In this document: positions 8,753-17,450 of the stretch, piece by piece
Layout: every line of letters begins with the position of its first letter
Numbering within the stretch: the stretch's first letter is position 1
DNA from: Rhizobium sp. NRK18
GTDB lineage: Bacteria > Pseudomonadota > Alphaproteobacteria > Rhizobiales > Rhizobiaceae
NCBI RefSeq assembly: GCF_024385575.1
Contig: NZ_JANFMV010000001.1
Coordinates: forward strand, 2,571,681-2,635,680
Direction of reading: 5' to 3'
DNA length: 64,000 bases
Notes under the pieces: model-generated
Told to the model about the DNA's origin: nothing
Databases searched by the model: none
Seen by the model: only the letters and a program-made list of their open reading frames with translations
Made by a program: the position numbers and the translations under genes

Positions 8753-9184
8753 TCAGTCCGGCAGGACGACGTGGCCGCTCTCGTCGAGCGGGAAGAAAGG
8801 GTTGTGGGCCACTTCCCACAGATGGCCGTCCGGATCGGCGAAATACCCCGAATAGCCGCCCCAGAAGACCTTGCGTGGCGACTTGACCAGCGTCGCGCCA
8901 TTTGCGACGGCGAACTTGACCACCGCATCGACGCCGGCCGGACTGGCGACGTTGTGTGCAAGCGTGACGCCGGAAAAACCGGGCGGGGTATCCTCGACGC
9001 CGGCATCCTCGGCCAGCGACGCGCGCGAAAACAGGCCGAGCACAGTACCCTTGAGCTGGATGAAGGTCACAGCATCCTGGGAGGCGGAAGACTTCTTCCA
9101 GCCGAGCCTTTCGTAAAAGGCGGTGGAGCGGGCCACGTCCTCCACTCCGAGCGTGACGAGCGATATGCGACGATCGAGCGACAT
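8753..9184 (-). CDS. VOC family (glyoxalase/bleomycin resistance-like) protein
   Basis: A 143-residue vicinal oxygen chelate protein. Seen: I-S-L-V-T-L-G-V-E-D-V-A-R-S-T-A-F-Y-E-R-L-G at the N-terminus and the closing G-Y-S-G-Y-F-A-D-P-D-G-H-L-W-E, with the metal-ligand type glutamate at the end of the second beta-alpha-beta-beta-beta unit. Reaction and substrate cannot be assigned. ATG 9184 is preferred to the frame start at 9217 because agggagtaagg lies just upstream and the family begins M-S-L-D-R-R. Confidence 0.87.
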   Translation of the reverse strand: MSLDRRISLVTLGVEDVARSTAFYERLGWKKSSASQDAVTFIQLKGTVLGLFSRASLAEDAGVEDTPPGFSGVTLAHNVASPAGVDAVVKFAVANGATLVKSPRKVFWGGYSGYFADPDGHLWEVAHNPFFPLDESGHVVLPD

Positions 9185-9365
9185 TGGCCTTACTCCCTTG
9201 GCAATTTTGTTCTGCATATGTGTGTATTACGTTCTATTTACGTTCGCAAACCCACGCCATTTTTGACCGATGCACTTCGCGCTCATTCTTCGCAGGCGCG
9301 CTGCAAAAGCTCCCAAAGGGCATGGGCCCAACGTCGCCACCGCGCGACGAGACGACGCACAAAAG

Positions 9366-9413
9366 TGTGGTTTTATAATACCACAAATCTAAAGCATTGT
9401 TTTCAAATGCTTT
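9366..9413. repeat. Two tandem inverted repeats upstream of the rplM promoter
   Basis: TGTGGT (9366-9371) pairs with ACCACA (9380-9385), and AAAGCATT (9391-9398) pairs perfectly with AATGCTTT (9406-9413) across a 7-nt loop. They lie 28 bp upstream of the rplM -35 box. Neither is followed by a clear T-run, so a regulatory or protein-binding role is as likely as termination. Confidence 0.5.
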
Positions 9414-9440
9414 ATTTTACGACCGCGGAATTCGCGCATG

Positions 9441-9469
9441 TTGACCAGTGTCTCGACTTCGCCTATAAG
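9441..9469 (+). promoter_or_regulatory. Promoter of rplM-rpsI
   Basis: TTGACC (9441-9446), a 16- or 17-bp spacer, then CTATAA/TATAAG (9463-9469). This fits the rhizobial sigma-70 consensus TTGAC-N17-CTATAT closely and is one of the best promoters in the window, as expected for a ribosomal protein operon. The predicted start near 9476 leaves a leader of about 118 nt. Confidence 0.75.
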
Positions 9470-9593
9470 CGCGCCAGATTGCGGGCCTCCTTCGGCTCGC
9501 ATTCTTTTTGGTGCGCACTGCGCTGCCAAATCAAGCAACAAGAAACGCCCCCGTGGCTTCGGCTGCAGGGGACCAGACAAAGAGAGAATTATT

Positions 9594-10058
9594 ATGGCAA
9601 CTTTCTCCCAGAAGCCCGCTGAGGTGGAGAAGAAGTGGGTCATCATCGACGCCGAAGGTCTCGTCGTCGGTCGCCTCGCTTCCATCATCGCGATGCGCCT
9701 GCGCGGCAAGCACAAGGCTACCTACACCCCTCACGTGGACGACGGCGACAACGTTATCGTCATCAACGCCGAGAAGGCCGTCCTGACCGGCAAGAAGTAC
9801 ACCGACAAGAAGTACTACTGGCACACCGGCTATCCGGGCGGCATCAAGGAACGTACGGCTCGCCAGATCATCGAAGGCCGCTTCCCGGAGCGCGTCATCG
9901 AGAAGGCTGTTGAGCGCATGATCCCGCGCGGCCCGCTCGGCCGTCGCCAGATGAAGAACCTGCGCGTCTATGCCGGCACGAACCATCCGCATGAAGCCCA
10001 GCAGCCGGTCTCCCTCGACGTGGCCAAGCTGAACAAGAAGAACGTAAGGAGCGCCTGA
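9594..10058 (+). CDS. rplM: 50S ribosomal protein L13
   Basis: A 154-residue L13, full family length. Seen: [18 protein letters not shown], then [21 protein letters not shown] and the [10 protein letters not shown] signature. It is an early-assembly protein of the large subunit. The ATG at 9594 follows an agagaga site; an in-frame extension upstream is leader sequence behind the promoter and is not coding. It forms a two-gene operon with rpsI, separated by 2 nt. Confidence 0.98.
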   Translation: MATFSQKPAEVEKKWVIIDAEGLVVGRLASIIAMRLRGKHKATYTPHVDDGDNVIVINAEKAVLTGKKYTDKKYYWHTGYPGGIKERTARQIIEGRFPERVIEKAVERMIPRGPLGRRQMKNLRVYAGTNHPHEAQQPVSLDVAKLNKKNVRSA

Positions 10059-10060
10059 TA

Positions 10061-10534
10061 ATGGCTGATCTTTCTTCCCTGAAGGACCTCGCAGGCGAAA
10101 CCGCCGCTGAAAACGCAGCACCGGTTCACGTCCGCAAGGTCGACAATCTCGGCCGCTCCTACGCGACCGGCAAGCGCAAGAACGCCGTCGCACGCGTATG
10201 GGTCAAGGCCGGCACCGGCAAGATCACCGTCAACGGCAAGGACTTCACCGGCTACTTCGCCCGTCCGGTTCTGCAGATGATCCTGCAGCAGCCGATCGCA
10301 GCGGCAGCCCGCAACGGCCAGTTCGACGTCGTCGCCACCGTTACCGGCGGCGGTCTCTCCGGCCAGGCCGGTGCTGTTCGTCACGGCATCTCCAAGGCGC
10401 TCACCTACTTCGAACCGGGCCTGCGCTCCGTTCTGAAGAAGGGCGGCTTCCTGACCCGCGACAGCCGCGTCGTCGAGCGTAAGAAGTACGGTAAGGCCAA
10501 GGCCCGCCGTTCGTTCCAGTTCTCGAAGCGCTAA
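10061..10534 (+). CDS. rpsI: 30S ribosomal protein S9
   Basis: A 157-residue S9 with the alphaproteobacterial N-terminal extension (about 30 residues) before the conserved [14 protein letters not shown] core. It ends in the expected R-S-F-Q-F-S-K-R, whose terminal Lys-Arg tail contacts P-site tRNA. It starts 2 nt after the rplM stop (translational coupling) and is followed by a strong intrinsic terminator. Confidence 0.98.
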   Translation: MADLSSLKDLAGETAAENAAPVHVRKVDNLGRSYATGKRKNAVARVWVKAGTGKITVNGKDFTGYFARPVLQMILQQPIAAAARNGQFDVVATVTGGGLSGQAGAVRHGISKALTYFEPGLRSVLKKGGFLTRDSRVVERKKYGKAKARRSFQFSKR

Positions 10535-10562
10535 TCGCTTCCTGGAATATGGACTATCTCGG

Positions 10563-10596
10563 AAAGGCGGGGCTTCGGCTCCGCCTTTTCTTTTTG
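10563..10596 (+). terminator. Intrinsic terminator of rplM-rpsI
   Basis: An 11-bp stem (aaaggcggggc / gctccgccttt, one G-U pair) with a UUCG tetraloop, followed by tctttttgg. It lies 28 bp after the rpsI stop. Confidence 0.9.
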
Positions 10597-10659
10597 GTGG
10601 ACGGGCCGGCGAATCTGGCCAATGCTGGACGGCAATCGTTCAACACCCGGCTGATGCAG

Positions 10660-11142
10660 ATGAAACGTCTCCTTCTCCTGCCGCTTCTCGCCCTGCCCTT
10701 CTCTGCTGCCGCCGAGGAGTGCAGCGGCACATGGTCGGCGCGCATGCTGGAGGCCGAAGGCGGATCAGAGATGACCGGCGAGGTCTGTTCGGGAGAAGGC
10801 GAAGACCGGCAGACGCTCGATCTGACCTGCGGTGGCGGCGAATTCGCGCTGCGCTGGTATCCGCCGCAAAATGCCAAAAACTATCCGCCGGACGGCAATC
10901 CGGATTTCTCCACGGTCCTGACGCTTGTCATCGGCGACCTCGAGGTCAGGCACGACGCCGTGTTCGAGGCGATGGACGGCGCCATGGCGGTCTACTGGAA
11001 GTCCGGCGACCCGCTGACGAACATCCTGAAGAGTGGGCGTAGCCTCTCGATTGCCGAGGTCGAAGGCCGCATTCCGCCCGCGGCCTTCCCGCTCACGGGC
11101 TCCTCGGCCGCGATCGAGACCGTTGCCGCACATTGCCACTGA
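10660..11142 (+). CDS. Secreted protein of unknown function
   Basis: A 160-residue protein with a clear signal peptide (M-K-R-L-L-L-L-P-L-L-A-L-P-F-S-A-A-A, cleavage before E-E-C-S), so periplasmic. The mature part has cysteines in E-E-C-S-G-T-W, E-V-C-S-G and L-T-C-G-G and a final H-C-H, consistent with disulfides. I choose the ATG at 10660 at the signal peptide; 10654 is equally possible and the ribosome site is weak. The longer frame from 10549 would cover the rpsI terminator. No family recognised. Confidence 0.75.
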   Translation: MKRLLLLPLLALPFSAAAEECSGTWSARMLEAEGGSEMTGEVCSGEGEDRQTLDLTCGGGEFALRWYPPQNAKNYPPDGNPDFSTVLTLVIGDLEVRHDAVFEAMDGAMAVYWKSGDPLTNILKSGRSLSIAEVEGRIPPAAFPLTGSSAAIETVAAHCH

Positions 11143-11165
11143 CGAACCGGATATCAGATCCCGCC

Positions 11166-11498
11166 ATGACCAAGCTCGCCAAGACCCCTCCCCCTCCCTA
11201 CTACGTCGTCATCTTCTCCACCCTGCGCACGGATGGCGATCACGGCTATGCCGCGATGGCCGAGAAGATGGACGCGCTAGCCGCCGAGCAGCCCGGCTAT
11301 CTCGGCATAGACAGCGTGCGCGATGCCTCCGGTTTCGGGATCACCAACTCCTACTGGCGCGACGAGGAATCGGTTCTCGCCTGGAAGCGTAATGCCGAGC
11401 ACACGCTGGCGCGCGATCTCGGCCGCGAGAAATGGTACCAGTGTTACGAACTGCGCGTCGCCCGGGTGGAGCGGGCGTATGGATTCGAGAGGAAGTAG
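11166..11498 (+). CDS. ABM-domain protein (antibiotic biosynthesis monooxygenase family)
   Basis: A 110-residue dimeric alpha-beta barrel protein. Seen: Y-Y-V-V-I-F-S-T-L-R, then A-E-Q-P-G-Y-L-G-I-D-S-V-R and S-Y-W-R-D-E-E-S-V-L-A-W-K-R-N-A-E-H, the standard ABM helix-strand pattern. Members include quinol monooxygenases and heme-degrading enzymes; the actual substrate here is open. It ends 3 nt before speB on the same strand, suggesting co-transcription with agmatinase. Confidence 0.85.
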   Translation: MTKLAKTPPPPYYVVIFSTLRTDGDHGYAAMAEKMDALAAEQPGYLGIDSVRDASGFGITNSYWRDEESVLAWKRNAEHTLARDLGREKWYQCYELRVARVERAYGFERK

Positions 11499-11501
11499 AT
11501 T

Positions 11502-12449
11502 TTGGCCAAGAAGACCATCGACCACGCGATCACTGCGAGAAGCCTGACATCGGCTGCGACCGATCCGACCTATGCGGGCGTTCTGTCCTTCATGCGGCGG
11601 AAATATTCGAAGACGACGAAGGGTGCCGATGCGATCGTCTGGGGCATTCCGTTCGACGCCGCCGTCTCCAACCGGCCGGGCGCGCGCTTCGGGCCGCAGG
11701 CGATCCGCCGCGCGTCGGCGATCTTCGACAATGATCCGCAATATCCCTTCGATGCCGATCTCTTCGAACAGATGGCCGTCATCGACCATGGCGACTGCCT
11801 GCTCGATTATGGCAACCACCAGAAGACACCGGCGACGATCGAGCGCGAGGCGGCGAAGCTCATCAAGGACGGCGCCTATCTCCTTACGCTTGGCGGCGAC
11901 CATTTTGTCACCTGGCCGGTCCTGAAGGCCCATGCCGCCAAACACGGGCCGCTCGCCCTCGTGCAATTCGATGCCCATCAGGATACGTGGCCGGATGATG
12001 GCAATCGCATCGATCACGGGTCCTTCGTCGGCCGTGCCGTGCGCGACGGGGTCATCGATCCCGCCCGTTCGATCCAGATCGGCATCCGCACCCATGCGCC
12101 GGAAACCTGCGGGATCCGCATCGTCTATGGCCACGAGGTCGAAGACATGAGCGCGCGCGAAATCGCAGCGCTGATCCTCGATCATGTCGGCGATGCAGCC
12201 TGCTACATGACCTTCGACATCGACTGCCTCGACCCGGCTTACGCCCCCGGAACGGGAACGCCGGTGGCGGGTGGTCCGTCGACGGCGAAAATTCTCTCCG
12301 TGCTGCAGAAGCTCGGGCCGCTCGATGTCCGCGGCTCGGACGTCGTCGAGGTGGCCCCGGCCTATGACCACGCCGACATCACCGCCATCGCCGGATCGAC
12401 GATCGCCATGTACATGCTGGGTTTGAAGGCGGCGAAGATGAAGGGCTGA
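11502..12449 (+). CDS. speB: Agmatinase
   Basis: A 315-residue ureohydrolase that splits agmatine into putrescine and urea. All binuclear Mn motifs are visible: G-G-D-H-F-V-T, F-D-A-H-Q-D-T and F-D-I-D-C-L-D-P-A-Y-A-P-G-T-G-T-P. The start is a TTG at 11502, supported by gagaggaag 7-8 nt upstream and by the lack of an in-frame ATG before the conserved region. It follows the ABM gene by 3 nt and lies upstream of argC, an arginine/polyamine grouping seen in rhizobia. Guanidinobutyrase activity is the main alternative. Confidence 0.92.
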   Translation: MAKKTIDHAITARSLTSAATDPTYAGVLSFMRRKYSKTTKGADAIVWGIPFDAAVSNRPGARFGPQAIRRASAIFDNDPQYPFDADLFEQMAVIDHGDCLLDYGNHQKTPATIEREAAKLIKDGAYLLTLGGDHFVTWPVLKAHAAKHGPLALVQFDAHQDTWPDDGNRIDHGSFVGRAVRDGVIDPARSIQIGIRTHAPETCGIRIVYGHEVEDMSAREIAALILDHVGDAACYMTFDIDCLDPAYAPGTGTPVAGGPSTAKILSVLQKLGPLDVRGSDVVEVAPAYDHADITAIAGSTIAMYMLGLKAAKMKG

Positions 12450-12462
12450 TTGCAGCCGTTCA

Positions 12463-12491
12463 TTGCATGTCACAATGGTGCGATATATATG
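12463..12491 (+). promoter_or_regulatory. Candidate argC promoter
   Basis: TTGCAT (12463-12468), a 17-bp spacer, TATATG (12486-12491). It lies in the 151-bp gap between speB and argC and would give a leader of about 100 nt. Confidence 0.5.
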
Positions 12492-12600
12492 AGGGCAGCA
12501 TCGAAGCCGCCTGCGGTGGCAACCATGCGCAGAAATTGAGTCAACCGGCTGCCGGACTGATTCCGAAAACAAGCACAACTGTCTGAAAAGGCTGAAGGAT

Positions 12601-13533
12601 ATGAAAGCGAAGATCTTCATCGATGGCGAACACGGCACAACGGGGCTGCAGATCCGCACGCGCCTGGCCGACCGCCGCGATATCGAGCTTCTGTCGATCC
12701 CGGAAGCCGAACGGCGCAACGAAAAGATGCGCGAAGACCTGTTGAACAGCGCCGATGTCGCCATTCTCTGCCTGCCGGACGACGCGTCCAAGCAGGCCTA
12801 CGAGATGACGGCCGCGAACAACAATGTGCGCCTCCTCGACGCCTCCACCGCCTTCCGGGTGCATCCGGACTGGGCCTACGGCTTTGCGGAGATGGACAGG
12901 AGCCAGGCGGAGAAGATCCGTTCGGCCCGGCACGTTTCCAATCCCGGCTGCTATCCGACCGGCGCCATCGGCCTGATCCGGCCGCTGCGGGCCACCGGCA
13001 TCCTGCCCGACGGCTATCCGGTCAGCGTCAATGCGGTCTCCGGCTACACCGGCGGCGGCAAGGGCATGATCGCGCAGATGGAAGACGAAGGGCATCCGGA
13101 GCACATCTCCTCGCCCAACTTCCTCTACGGTCTCACGCTGAAGCACAAGCACGTGCCGGAGATGACGAAGCACGGCCTGCTCGACCGCGCGCCGCTGTTC
13201 TCGCCGTCCGTCGGCCGCTTCGCCCAGGGCATGATCGTGCAGGTGCCGCTGTTCCTCGAGGATCTCAAGGACGGCCAGAGCCTGGAGACGGTACATGCCG
13301 CGCTGGTCGAGCATTATGCCGGTCAGGACATCGTCGAAGTCGTGCCGCTGGAGGTCTCCTCCAAGATGGCCCGTGTCGACGCGGTCGAACTCGTCGGCAA
13401 GGACACGATGAAGCTGTTCGTCTTCGGCACGCCTGGCCAGAGCCACGTCAATCTCGTCGCGCTCCTCGACAATCTCGGCAAGGGCGCGTCCGGCGCTGCC
13501 GTCCAGAACATGGACCTCATGCTCTCGGCCTGA
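12601..13533 (+). CDS. argC: N-acetyl-gamma-glutamyl-phosphate reductase, type 2
   Basis: A 310-residue cytosolic enzyme of arginine biosynthesis that reduces N-acetylglutamyl phosphate with NADPH. Seen: the N-terminal [13 protein letters not shown] nucleotide-binding start typical of the shorter type 2 form, and the catalytic cysteine in [11 protein letters not shown] near residue 119. The length separates it from type 1 ArgC (about 345). A gaaggat site precedes the ATG. A palindromic repeat element follows 4 bp after the stop. Confidence 0.96.
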   Translation: MKAKIFIDGEHGTTGLQIRTRLADRRDIELLSIPEAERRNEKMREDLLNSADVAILCLPDDASKQAYEMTAANNNVRLLDASTAFRVHPDWAYGFAEMDRSQAEKIRSARHVSNPGCYPTGAIGLIRPLRATGILPDGYPVSVNAVSGYTGGGKGMIAQMEDEGHPEHISSPNFLYGLTLKHKHVPEMTKHGLLDRAPLFSPSVGRFAQGMIVQVPLFLEDLKDGQSLETVHAALVEHYAGQDIVEVVPLEVSSKMARVDAVELVGKDTMKLFVFGTPGQSHVNLVALLDNLGKGASGAAVQNMDLMLSA

Positions 13534-13537
13534 GGTG

Positions 13538-13661
13538 CCCCCTCCCCAACCCCTCCCCACAAGGGGGAGGGACTGGACCCCGTACCCGTTGCGATAGACC
13601 CGCGACATTTCCGGGAGTCTTCTCCCCGTTGTGGGAGAGATGCCCGGCAGGGCAGAGGGGG
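13538..13661. repeat. Rhizobial palindromic intergenic repeat (RIME-like)
   Basis: A 124-bp element bounded by perfect 7-bp inverted ends CCCCCTC (13538-13544) and GAGGGGG (13655-13661). Inside are three hairpins: 13551-13571 (8-bp C/G-rich stem), 13621-13638 and 13641-13654 (TGCCC-GGCA-GGGCA). Elements of this CCCTCCCC...GGGGAGGG type are scattered in rhizobial genomes; the match to the named RIME family is my recollection, not a search. It may also help terminate argC transcription. Confidence 0.7.
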
Positions 13662-13693
13662 TCTTTTAGACGCTATGTACGTGAGGAGCCGTC

Positions 13694-14083
13694 ATGATCG
13701 ACCATATGGGACTATCCGTTTCAGACTATGCCGCAGCGAAGGCCTTCTACGATGCCGTGATGCCGGCGATCGGCGGCGGGCGCCTGATGGAGGTGACCGC
13801 GGCAGAGACCGGCGGCACCTATGAGGGCGCCGGATACGGCAAGGACGGCAAGCCCTATTTCTGGATCGGCACCGGCGGGCCGCTGCAGGGCCGCCTGCAT
13901 GTCGCCTTCGTCGCCGAAAGCCGCGCCGCAGTCGATGCCTTCTACGCCGCCGCCATGGCAGCCGGTGCCAGAGACAATGGCCCGCCCGGCCTGCGCCCCC
14001 ACTATCACCCCAACTACTACGGCGCCTTCGTACTCGACCCGGACGGCCACAATATCGAGGCTGTCTGCCACAAGCCGGAATAG
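13694..14083 (+). CDS. VOC family protein
   Basis: A 129-residue glyoxalase/bleomycin-resistance fold protein. Seen: the metal-ligand histidine in I-D-H-M-G-L-S-V-S-D-Y at the start, H-V-A-F-V-A-E-S-R in the middle, and the closing P-H-Y-H-P-N-Y-Y-G-A-F-V-L-D-P-D-G-H-N-I-E with the usual glutamate. The substrate is unknown. A gaggag site is well placed before the ATG. It ends 10 nt before the kinase-like gene, so the two may be expressed together. Confidence 0.88.
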   Translation: MIDHMGLSVSDYAAAKAFYDAVMPAIGGGRLMEVTAAETGGTYEGAGYGKDGKPYFWIGTGGPLQGRLHVAFVAESRAAVDAFYAAAMAAGARDNGPPGLRPHYHPNYYGAFVLDPDGHNIEAVCHKPE

Positions 14084-14093
14084 ACCGTGACGG

Positions 14094-14963
14094 ATGTCGA
14101 AGATCGCGCAGCCGGCACCCCCCCTCGCCTTTCCGGCCGACCTTGCCGCCCGGTGGGATATTCGCGACGCAGAGCTGATCGCCGACACCCATACGAGCCA
14201 TGTCTGGCGGGCCTTTCGCACGGGCGGGACTGCGATCGTCAAGGCGCTGAAGCCGGCCGGTCTCGGCGAGCTTCCGGGCATGGCCTATCTCGACTGGCTG
14301 GACGGTCACGGCGCGGTGCGCGTGCTCGAGGCTGTCCGCGACACGTTCCTGATCGAGGATGCCGGACTACGGACGCTCGGTGACGTCGTGCGGGCTGGCG
14401 GCGACGATCTCGCGACCGATGTGATCGCTGGCATCGTCGGCGGCCTCGCCAATCCGGCAAAAGCGCCACCGGCATCGCTCGTGCCTCTGGAAACGAACTT
14501 CCGCGAACTCTTCGCCTATCCCGAATCCGGCGGCGATCCGGCGCTCGCAGCATTCATCGGATGGGCGAAGGTGACCGCGCGCGACCTGCTGGCAGATCAG
14601 CAGGACATCCGCCCGCTGCATGGCGACCTGCACCATGACAACATCATCTGCGACGATGCCGGCACATGGCGGATCATCGATCCGAAGGGGCTGATCGGCG
14701 ACCCCGCTTATGATGTCGCCAACGTCTTCGGCAATCCGCTCGGCGCAACGGACCTGATCCTCGATCCGGCCCGGGCAAGGCACCTTGCTTCCCGCTTTGC
14801 CAGCGCGCTGGACATGACGGAGGAGAAGATACTGACTTACGCGGCGACGCATGCCGCGCTGTCGATCTGCTGGTCATCGGCAAGGCCAGGCAGCGCTTCT
14901 GCGGCGCTGAACATTTCGGAGCGCCTGGCCTTCGGCCAGCTCGTCCGCGGTTTGATCAGCTGA
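14094..14963 (+). CDS. Aminoglycoside/hydroxyurea-type phosphotransferase
   Basis: A 289-residue kinase of the APH(6)/hydroxyurea resistance family (PF04655-like). Seen: the catalytic loop L-H-G-D-L-H-H-D-N-I near residue 180 and the Mg-binding I-I-D-P-K-G-L-I-G-D-P-A-Y-D near 198, both intact, after an N-terminal lobe with the ATP lysine in T-A-I-V-K-A-L-K. Family members phosphorylate streptomycin or hydroxyurea, but chromosomal copies in soil bacteria need not confer resistance, and the natural substrate is unknown. It begins 11 nt after the VOC gene, with no strong ribosome site. Confidence 0.85.
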   Translation: MSKIAQPAPPLAFPADLAARWDIRDAELIADTHTSHVWRAFRTGGTAIVKALKPAGLGELPGMAYLDWLDGHGAVRVLEAVRDTFLIEDAGLRTLGDVVRAGGDDLATDVIAGIVGGLANPAKAPPASLVPLETNFRELFAYPESGGDPALAAFIGWAKVTARDLLADQQDIRPLHGDLHHDNIICDDAGTWRIIDPKGLIGDPAYDVANVFGNPLGATDLILDPARARHLASRFASALDMTEEKILTYAATHAALSICWSSARPGSASAALNISERLAFGQLVRGLIS

Positions 14964-14965
14964 AC

Positions 14966-15247
14966 TCAGCCGCGGGCGCGCTTTGCCAGGTCTTCGAGGT
15001 CGCCGATGCGGTAGAAGTGAATTTCCCGGACGACCCTCAGCGTCGGCTTGAAGGCGAAGAAGATCGAACCGACCAGGAAGCACCATGTGCCGGGGGTCTG
15101 CCAGGCGTCGGAAAAGAACATCACGGAGCCGACGATGAAGAGCAGCGCTGCCGAAAGGTCTATGGCGGTGTAGACGAGCTCGTAGATCGCGTAGAGCCGG
15201 CGGCGGCGCGGCGTTGCGGTGGCGTTTTCAGGTTGGAACAGGGGCAT
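14966..15247 (-). CDS. YrhK domain membrane protein
   Basis: A 93-residue small inner-membrane protein of the YrhK family. Two hydrophobic segments (I-D-L-S-A-A-L-L-F-I-V-G-S-V-M-F-F and W-C-F-L-V-G-S-I-F-F-A-F-K-P) are followed by the conserved R-E-I-H-F-Y-R cytosolic tail. The function is unknown. ATG 15247 is chosen because gaaggaga lies 6 nt upstream; the frame extends nine codons further. It is convergent with the kinase gene, with 2 nt between stops. Confidence 0.83.
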   Translation of the reverse strand: MPLFQPENATATPRRRRLYAIYELVYTAIDLSAALLFIVGSVMFFSDAWQTPGTWCFLVGSIFFAFKPTLRVVREIHFYRIGDLEDLAKRARG

Positions 15248-15417
15248 CGGTTCTCCTTCGTCATCGGCAGTCATGCCCTCTATCGCACAGCATCGTCGAG
15301 GGCGGCAAACCTCGGGTCGTCTACTTTTGCCTGACGATGTGTCAGGCGTTCAGCTTCTCGTGCGCGGGCCGCAAATGACCTATCTTTTTCCCAACACGAT
15401 TACTCCGAGGTGACATC

Positions 15418-16233
15418 ATGACCGGCACACACAGACAACCCGTCTATTTCATCCCCCACGGCGGCGGCCCCTGGCCGTTCATGAACATGGGACGTTTCGG
15501 CGACGACGCCTGGAAGGACCTGCACGACTTTCTGTCCGGTCTTAAGAGCGAGATCGAGGAAAAGCCGAAGGCGATCCTGATGGTGACGGCGCATTGGGAC
15601 GACGAGGACACGGTGACGGTTTCGACCGCCGAGAAGCCGGGCATGCTGTTCGACTACTCGGGTTTCCCCGCCCACACCTACGAACTCAAATATTCCGCAC
15701 CCGGCTCGCCGGAAGTCGCGGCGAAGGTTGTCGAGCAGCTGAAGTCCGCCGGCATCGCCGTTAAGACCGACGATCGCCGCGGCTACGACCACGGCACTTT
15801 CATCCCGCTGATGGTGGCGTTTCCCGATGCGGACATCCCGGTCGTGCAGATGTCGATCCGTCGCGATCTCGACCCGGCCTTCCATATCGCGCTCGGAAAG
15901 GCGTTGGCGCCCCTTCGCGACGAAGGCATCCTGATCATCGGCAGCGGCATGAGCTATCACAACATGCGCATGTTCGGCAGCCGCGACGAAAGCCACATGG
16001 ACGTGGCCAAGCGCTTCGACGACTGGCTGACGGATACGCTGTCCGGCGACGCGCGTGACGAGAAGCTCGTCCAATGGCTCGACAATCCGGATGCGCGGGC
16101 CTGCCACTGGCCGACGCCGGAGCACTTCCTGCCGGTGATGGTCGCGGCCGGGGCCGGCGGCAGCGATGCGGTCAGCCACGTCTTCGACGGACGCATTCTC
16201 GGCAAGGCCTATTCGGGCTACCGCTTCGGCTAA
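15418..16233 (+). CDS. DODA-type extradiol dioxygenase (class III, LigB/YgiD family)
   Basis: A 271-residue non-heme metal dioxygenase-like protein. Metal-site histidines are visible in Y-F-I-P-H-G-G-G-P-W, T-A-H-W-D-D, Y-D-H-G-T-F-I-P-L and S-G-M-S-Y-H-N-M, as in 4,5-DOPA dioxygenase. It could open catecholic rings; the substrate is not set by sequence, and no aromatic pathway genes are nearby. A gaggtga site precedes the ATG. Its stop is 6 nt from the stop of the convergent ctaA. Confidence 0.88.
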   Translation: MTGTHRQPVYFIPHGGGPWPFMNMGRFGDDAWKDLHDFLSGLKSEIEEKPKAILMVTAHWDDEDTVTVSTAEKPGMLFDYSGFPAHTYELKYSAPGSPEVAAKVVEQLKSAGIAVKTDDRRGYDHGTFIPLMVAFPDADIPVVQMSIRRDLDPAFHIALGKALAPLRDEGILIIGSGMSYHNMRMFGSRDESHMDVAKRFDDWLTDTLSGDARDEKLVQWLDNPDARACHWPTPEHFLPVMVAAGAGGSDAVSHVFDGRILGKAYSGYRFG

Positions 16234-16239
16234 GGTGTC

Positions 16240-17340
16240 TCAGTCGCGAACGGCCACTTCGATCGGGCGCGGATATTCGCCGTAGATGCCGCGCCAGTGG
16301 GCGACGGCGAAGCCGAGGACGATCAGCGCACCGCCCTGATGGGTCAGCGCGGTGTGCAGGTCGACCTGGGTCAGCAGGGTTGCGACGCCGAGTGCCGCCT
16401 GGATCGTCACCAGCCCGAAGAAGACAGCCGCCCGGCGTGCATGCGTGGTGCCGGGCGCCTTTTTGGCGAACCAGACCATCTGCCAGAGCGCGACGGCAAA
16501 CAGCAGGTAGGCGCCGCAGCGGTGGACGAACTGCACCGTCTTCGGGTTTTCAAACAGGTTGATCCAGGCCGGGTGCTGGACGAACAGGCCGCCCGGGATC
16601 AGCGAGCCATCCATCAGCGGCCAGGTATTGTAGGAGAAACCGGCGTCAAGCCCGGCGACCAGCGCGCCGAGATAGATCTGGAACAGCGACAGGCAGGCGA
16701 CGATGGCGGCAAAGCGCCCTGCACCGTCGGGTGCCCGGTCGGCCGAATGCAGGCTCAGCGCCCGCATGATCCAGACACAGGCGGAAAAGATCAGGCAGGC
16801 AATGACGAGATGGGTGGCCAGACGATACTGGCTGACATCGGTGCGGACCGCCAGACCCGAAGAGACCATCCACCAGCCGACGAAGCCCTGAAAGCCGCCC
16901 AGCAGGAACAGACCCGCCAACGGTGCCCGCAGCCGACGTTCGATGCGACCGGTAAACAGGAAGAAGAGGAACGGCAGGAGAAAGATGACGCCGATCGAGC
17001 GGGCAAGCAGCCGATGCGCCCATTCCCACCAGAAGATCGACTTGAAGCCATCGAGCGTCATGTCCTGGTTCAGCAGCTGATATTCCGGGATGCGCTGGTA
17101 GAGCTTGAACTCCTCCTCCCACTCGGCGGCATTCAATGGCGGGATCACACCGTGGATCGGCTTCCATTCGGTGATCGACAGGCCGGAGTTGGTCAGCCGC
17201 GTCGCGCCGCCGACCAGCACGAGACAGAAGAGCGCGAAAACGACGATCCCGAGCCAGATGCGGATGGCCTTGCGGTTGCGCTCGGTCTTTTCAATTGCAG
17301 CAGCGAGATTGGCTTCGGTGGCGATATTTGCGGTGCTCAT
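16240..17340 (-). CDS. ctaA: Heme A synthase (COX15/CtaA)
   Basis: A 366-residue inner-membrane enzyme that oxidises the C8 methyl of heme O to make heme A for cytochrome aa3 oxidase. About eight membrane helices are visible, with conserved blocks G-G-A-T-R-L-T-N-S-G-L-S-I-T-E-W-K-P, W-W-E-W-A-H-R-L, R-L-A-T-H-L, F-V-H-R-C-G-A-Y and T-A-L-T-H-Q-G-G, supplying the heme-ligand histidines. The ATG at 17340 has agggaa upstream; the frame extends 37 codons further without support. It is divergent from the small DUF2842 gene. Confidence 0.96.
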   Translation of the reverse strand: MSTANIATEANLAAAIEKTERNRKAIRIWLGIVVFALFCLVLVGGATRLTNSGLSITEWKPIHGVIPPLNAAEWEEEFKLYQRIPEYQLLNQDMTLDGFKSIFWWEWAHRLLARSIGVIFLLPFLFFLFTGRIERRLRAPLAGLFLLGGFQGFVGWWMVSSGLAVRTDVSQYRLATHLVIACLIFSACVWIMRALSLHSADRAPDGAGRFAAIVACLSLFQIYLGALVAGLDAGFSYNTWPLMDGSLIPGGLFVQHPAWINLFENPKTVQFVHRCGAYLLFAVALWQMVWFAKKAPGTTHARRAAVFFGLVTIQAALGVATLLTQVDLHTALTHQGGALIVLGFAVAHWRGIYGEYPRPIEVAVRD

Positions 17341-17450
17341 CACAATTCCCTGATACTTCCGGCTTGATTTGCCCGACCTCGACAGGCAAAACAAGCCCCA
17401 ATGCTTTGCGGCATGCCGTCGCGCCGCGCCAATTCTCGGACGTTCATGCA

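Larger units (their letters stand above)
9185..9593. other. Intergenic region upstream of rplM (409 bp)
   Basis: From left to right it holds the VOC gene's upstream region, a stretch without recognisable signals (9219-9360), two adjacent inverted repeats (9366-9413), a strong sigma-70 promoter (9441-9469) and a roughly 118-nt leader of the rplM-rpsI mRNA with a UUCG-capped hairpin near 9548-9572. No ORF here looks real. Confidence 0.7.

Noticed and set aside
14094..14963. Calling the APH-like kinase a streptomycin resistance gene.
   Set aside because: The catalytic motifs fit the family, but sequence alone does not show aminoglycoside specificity and there is no resistance context.
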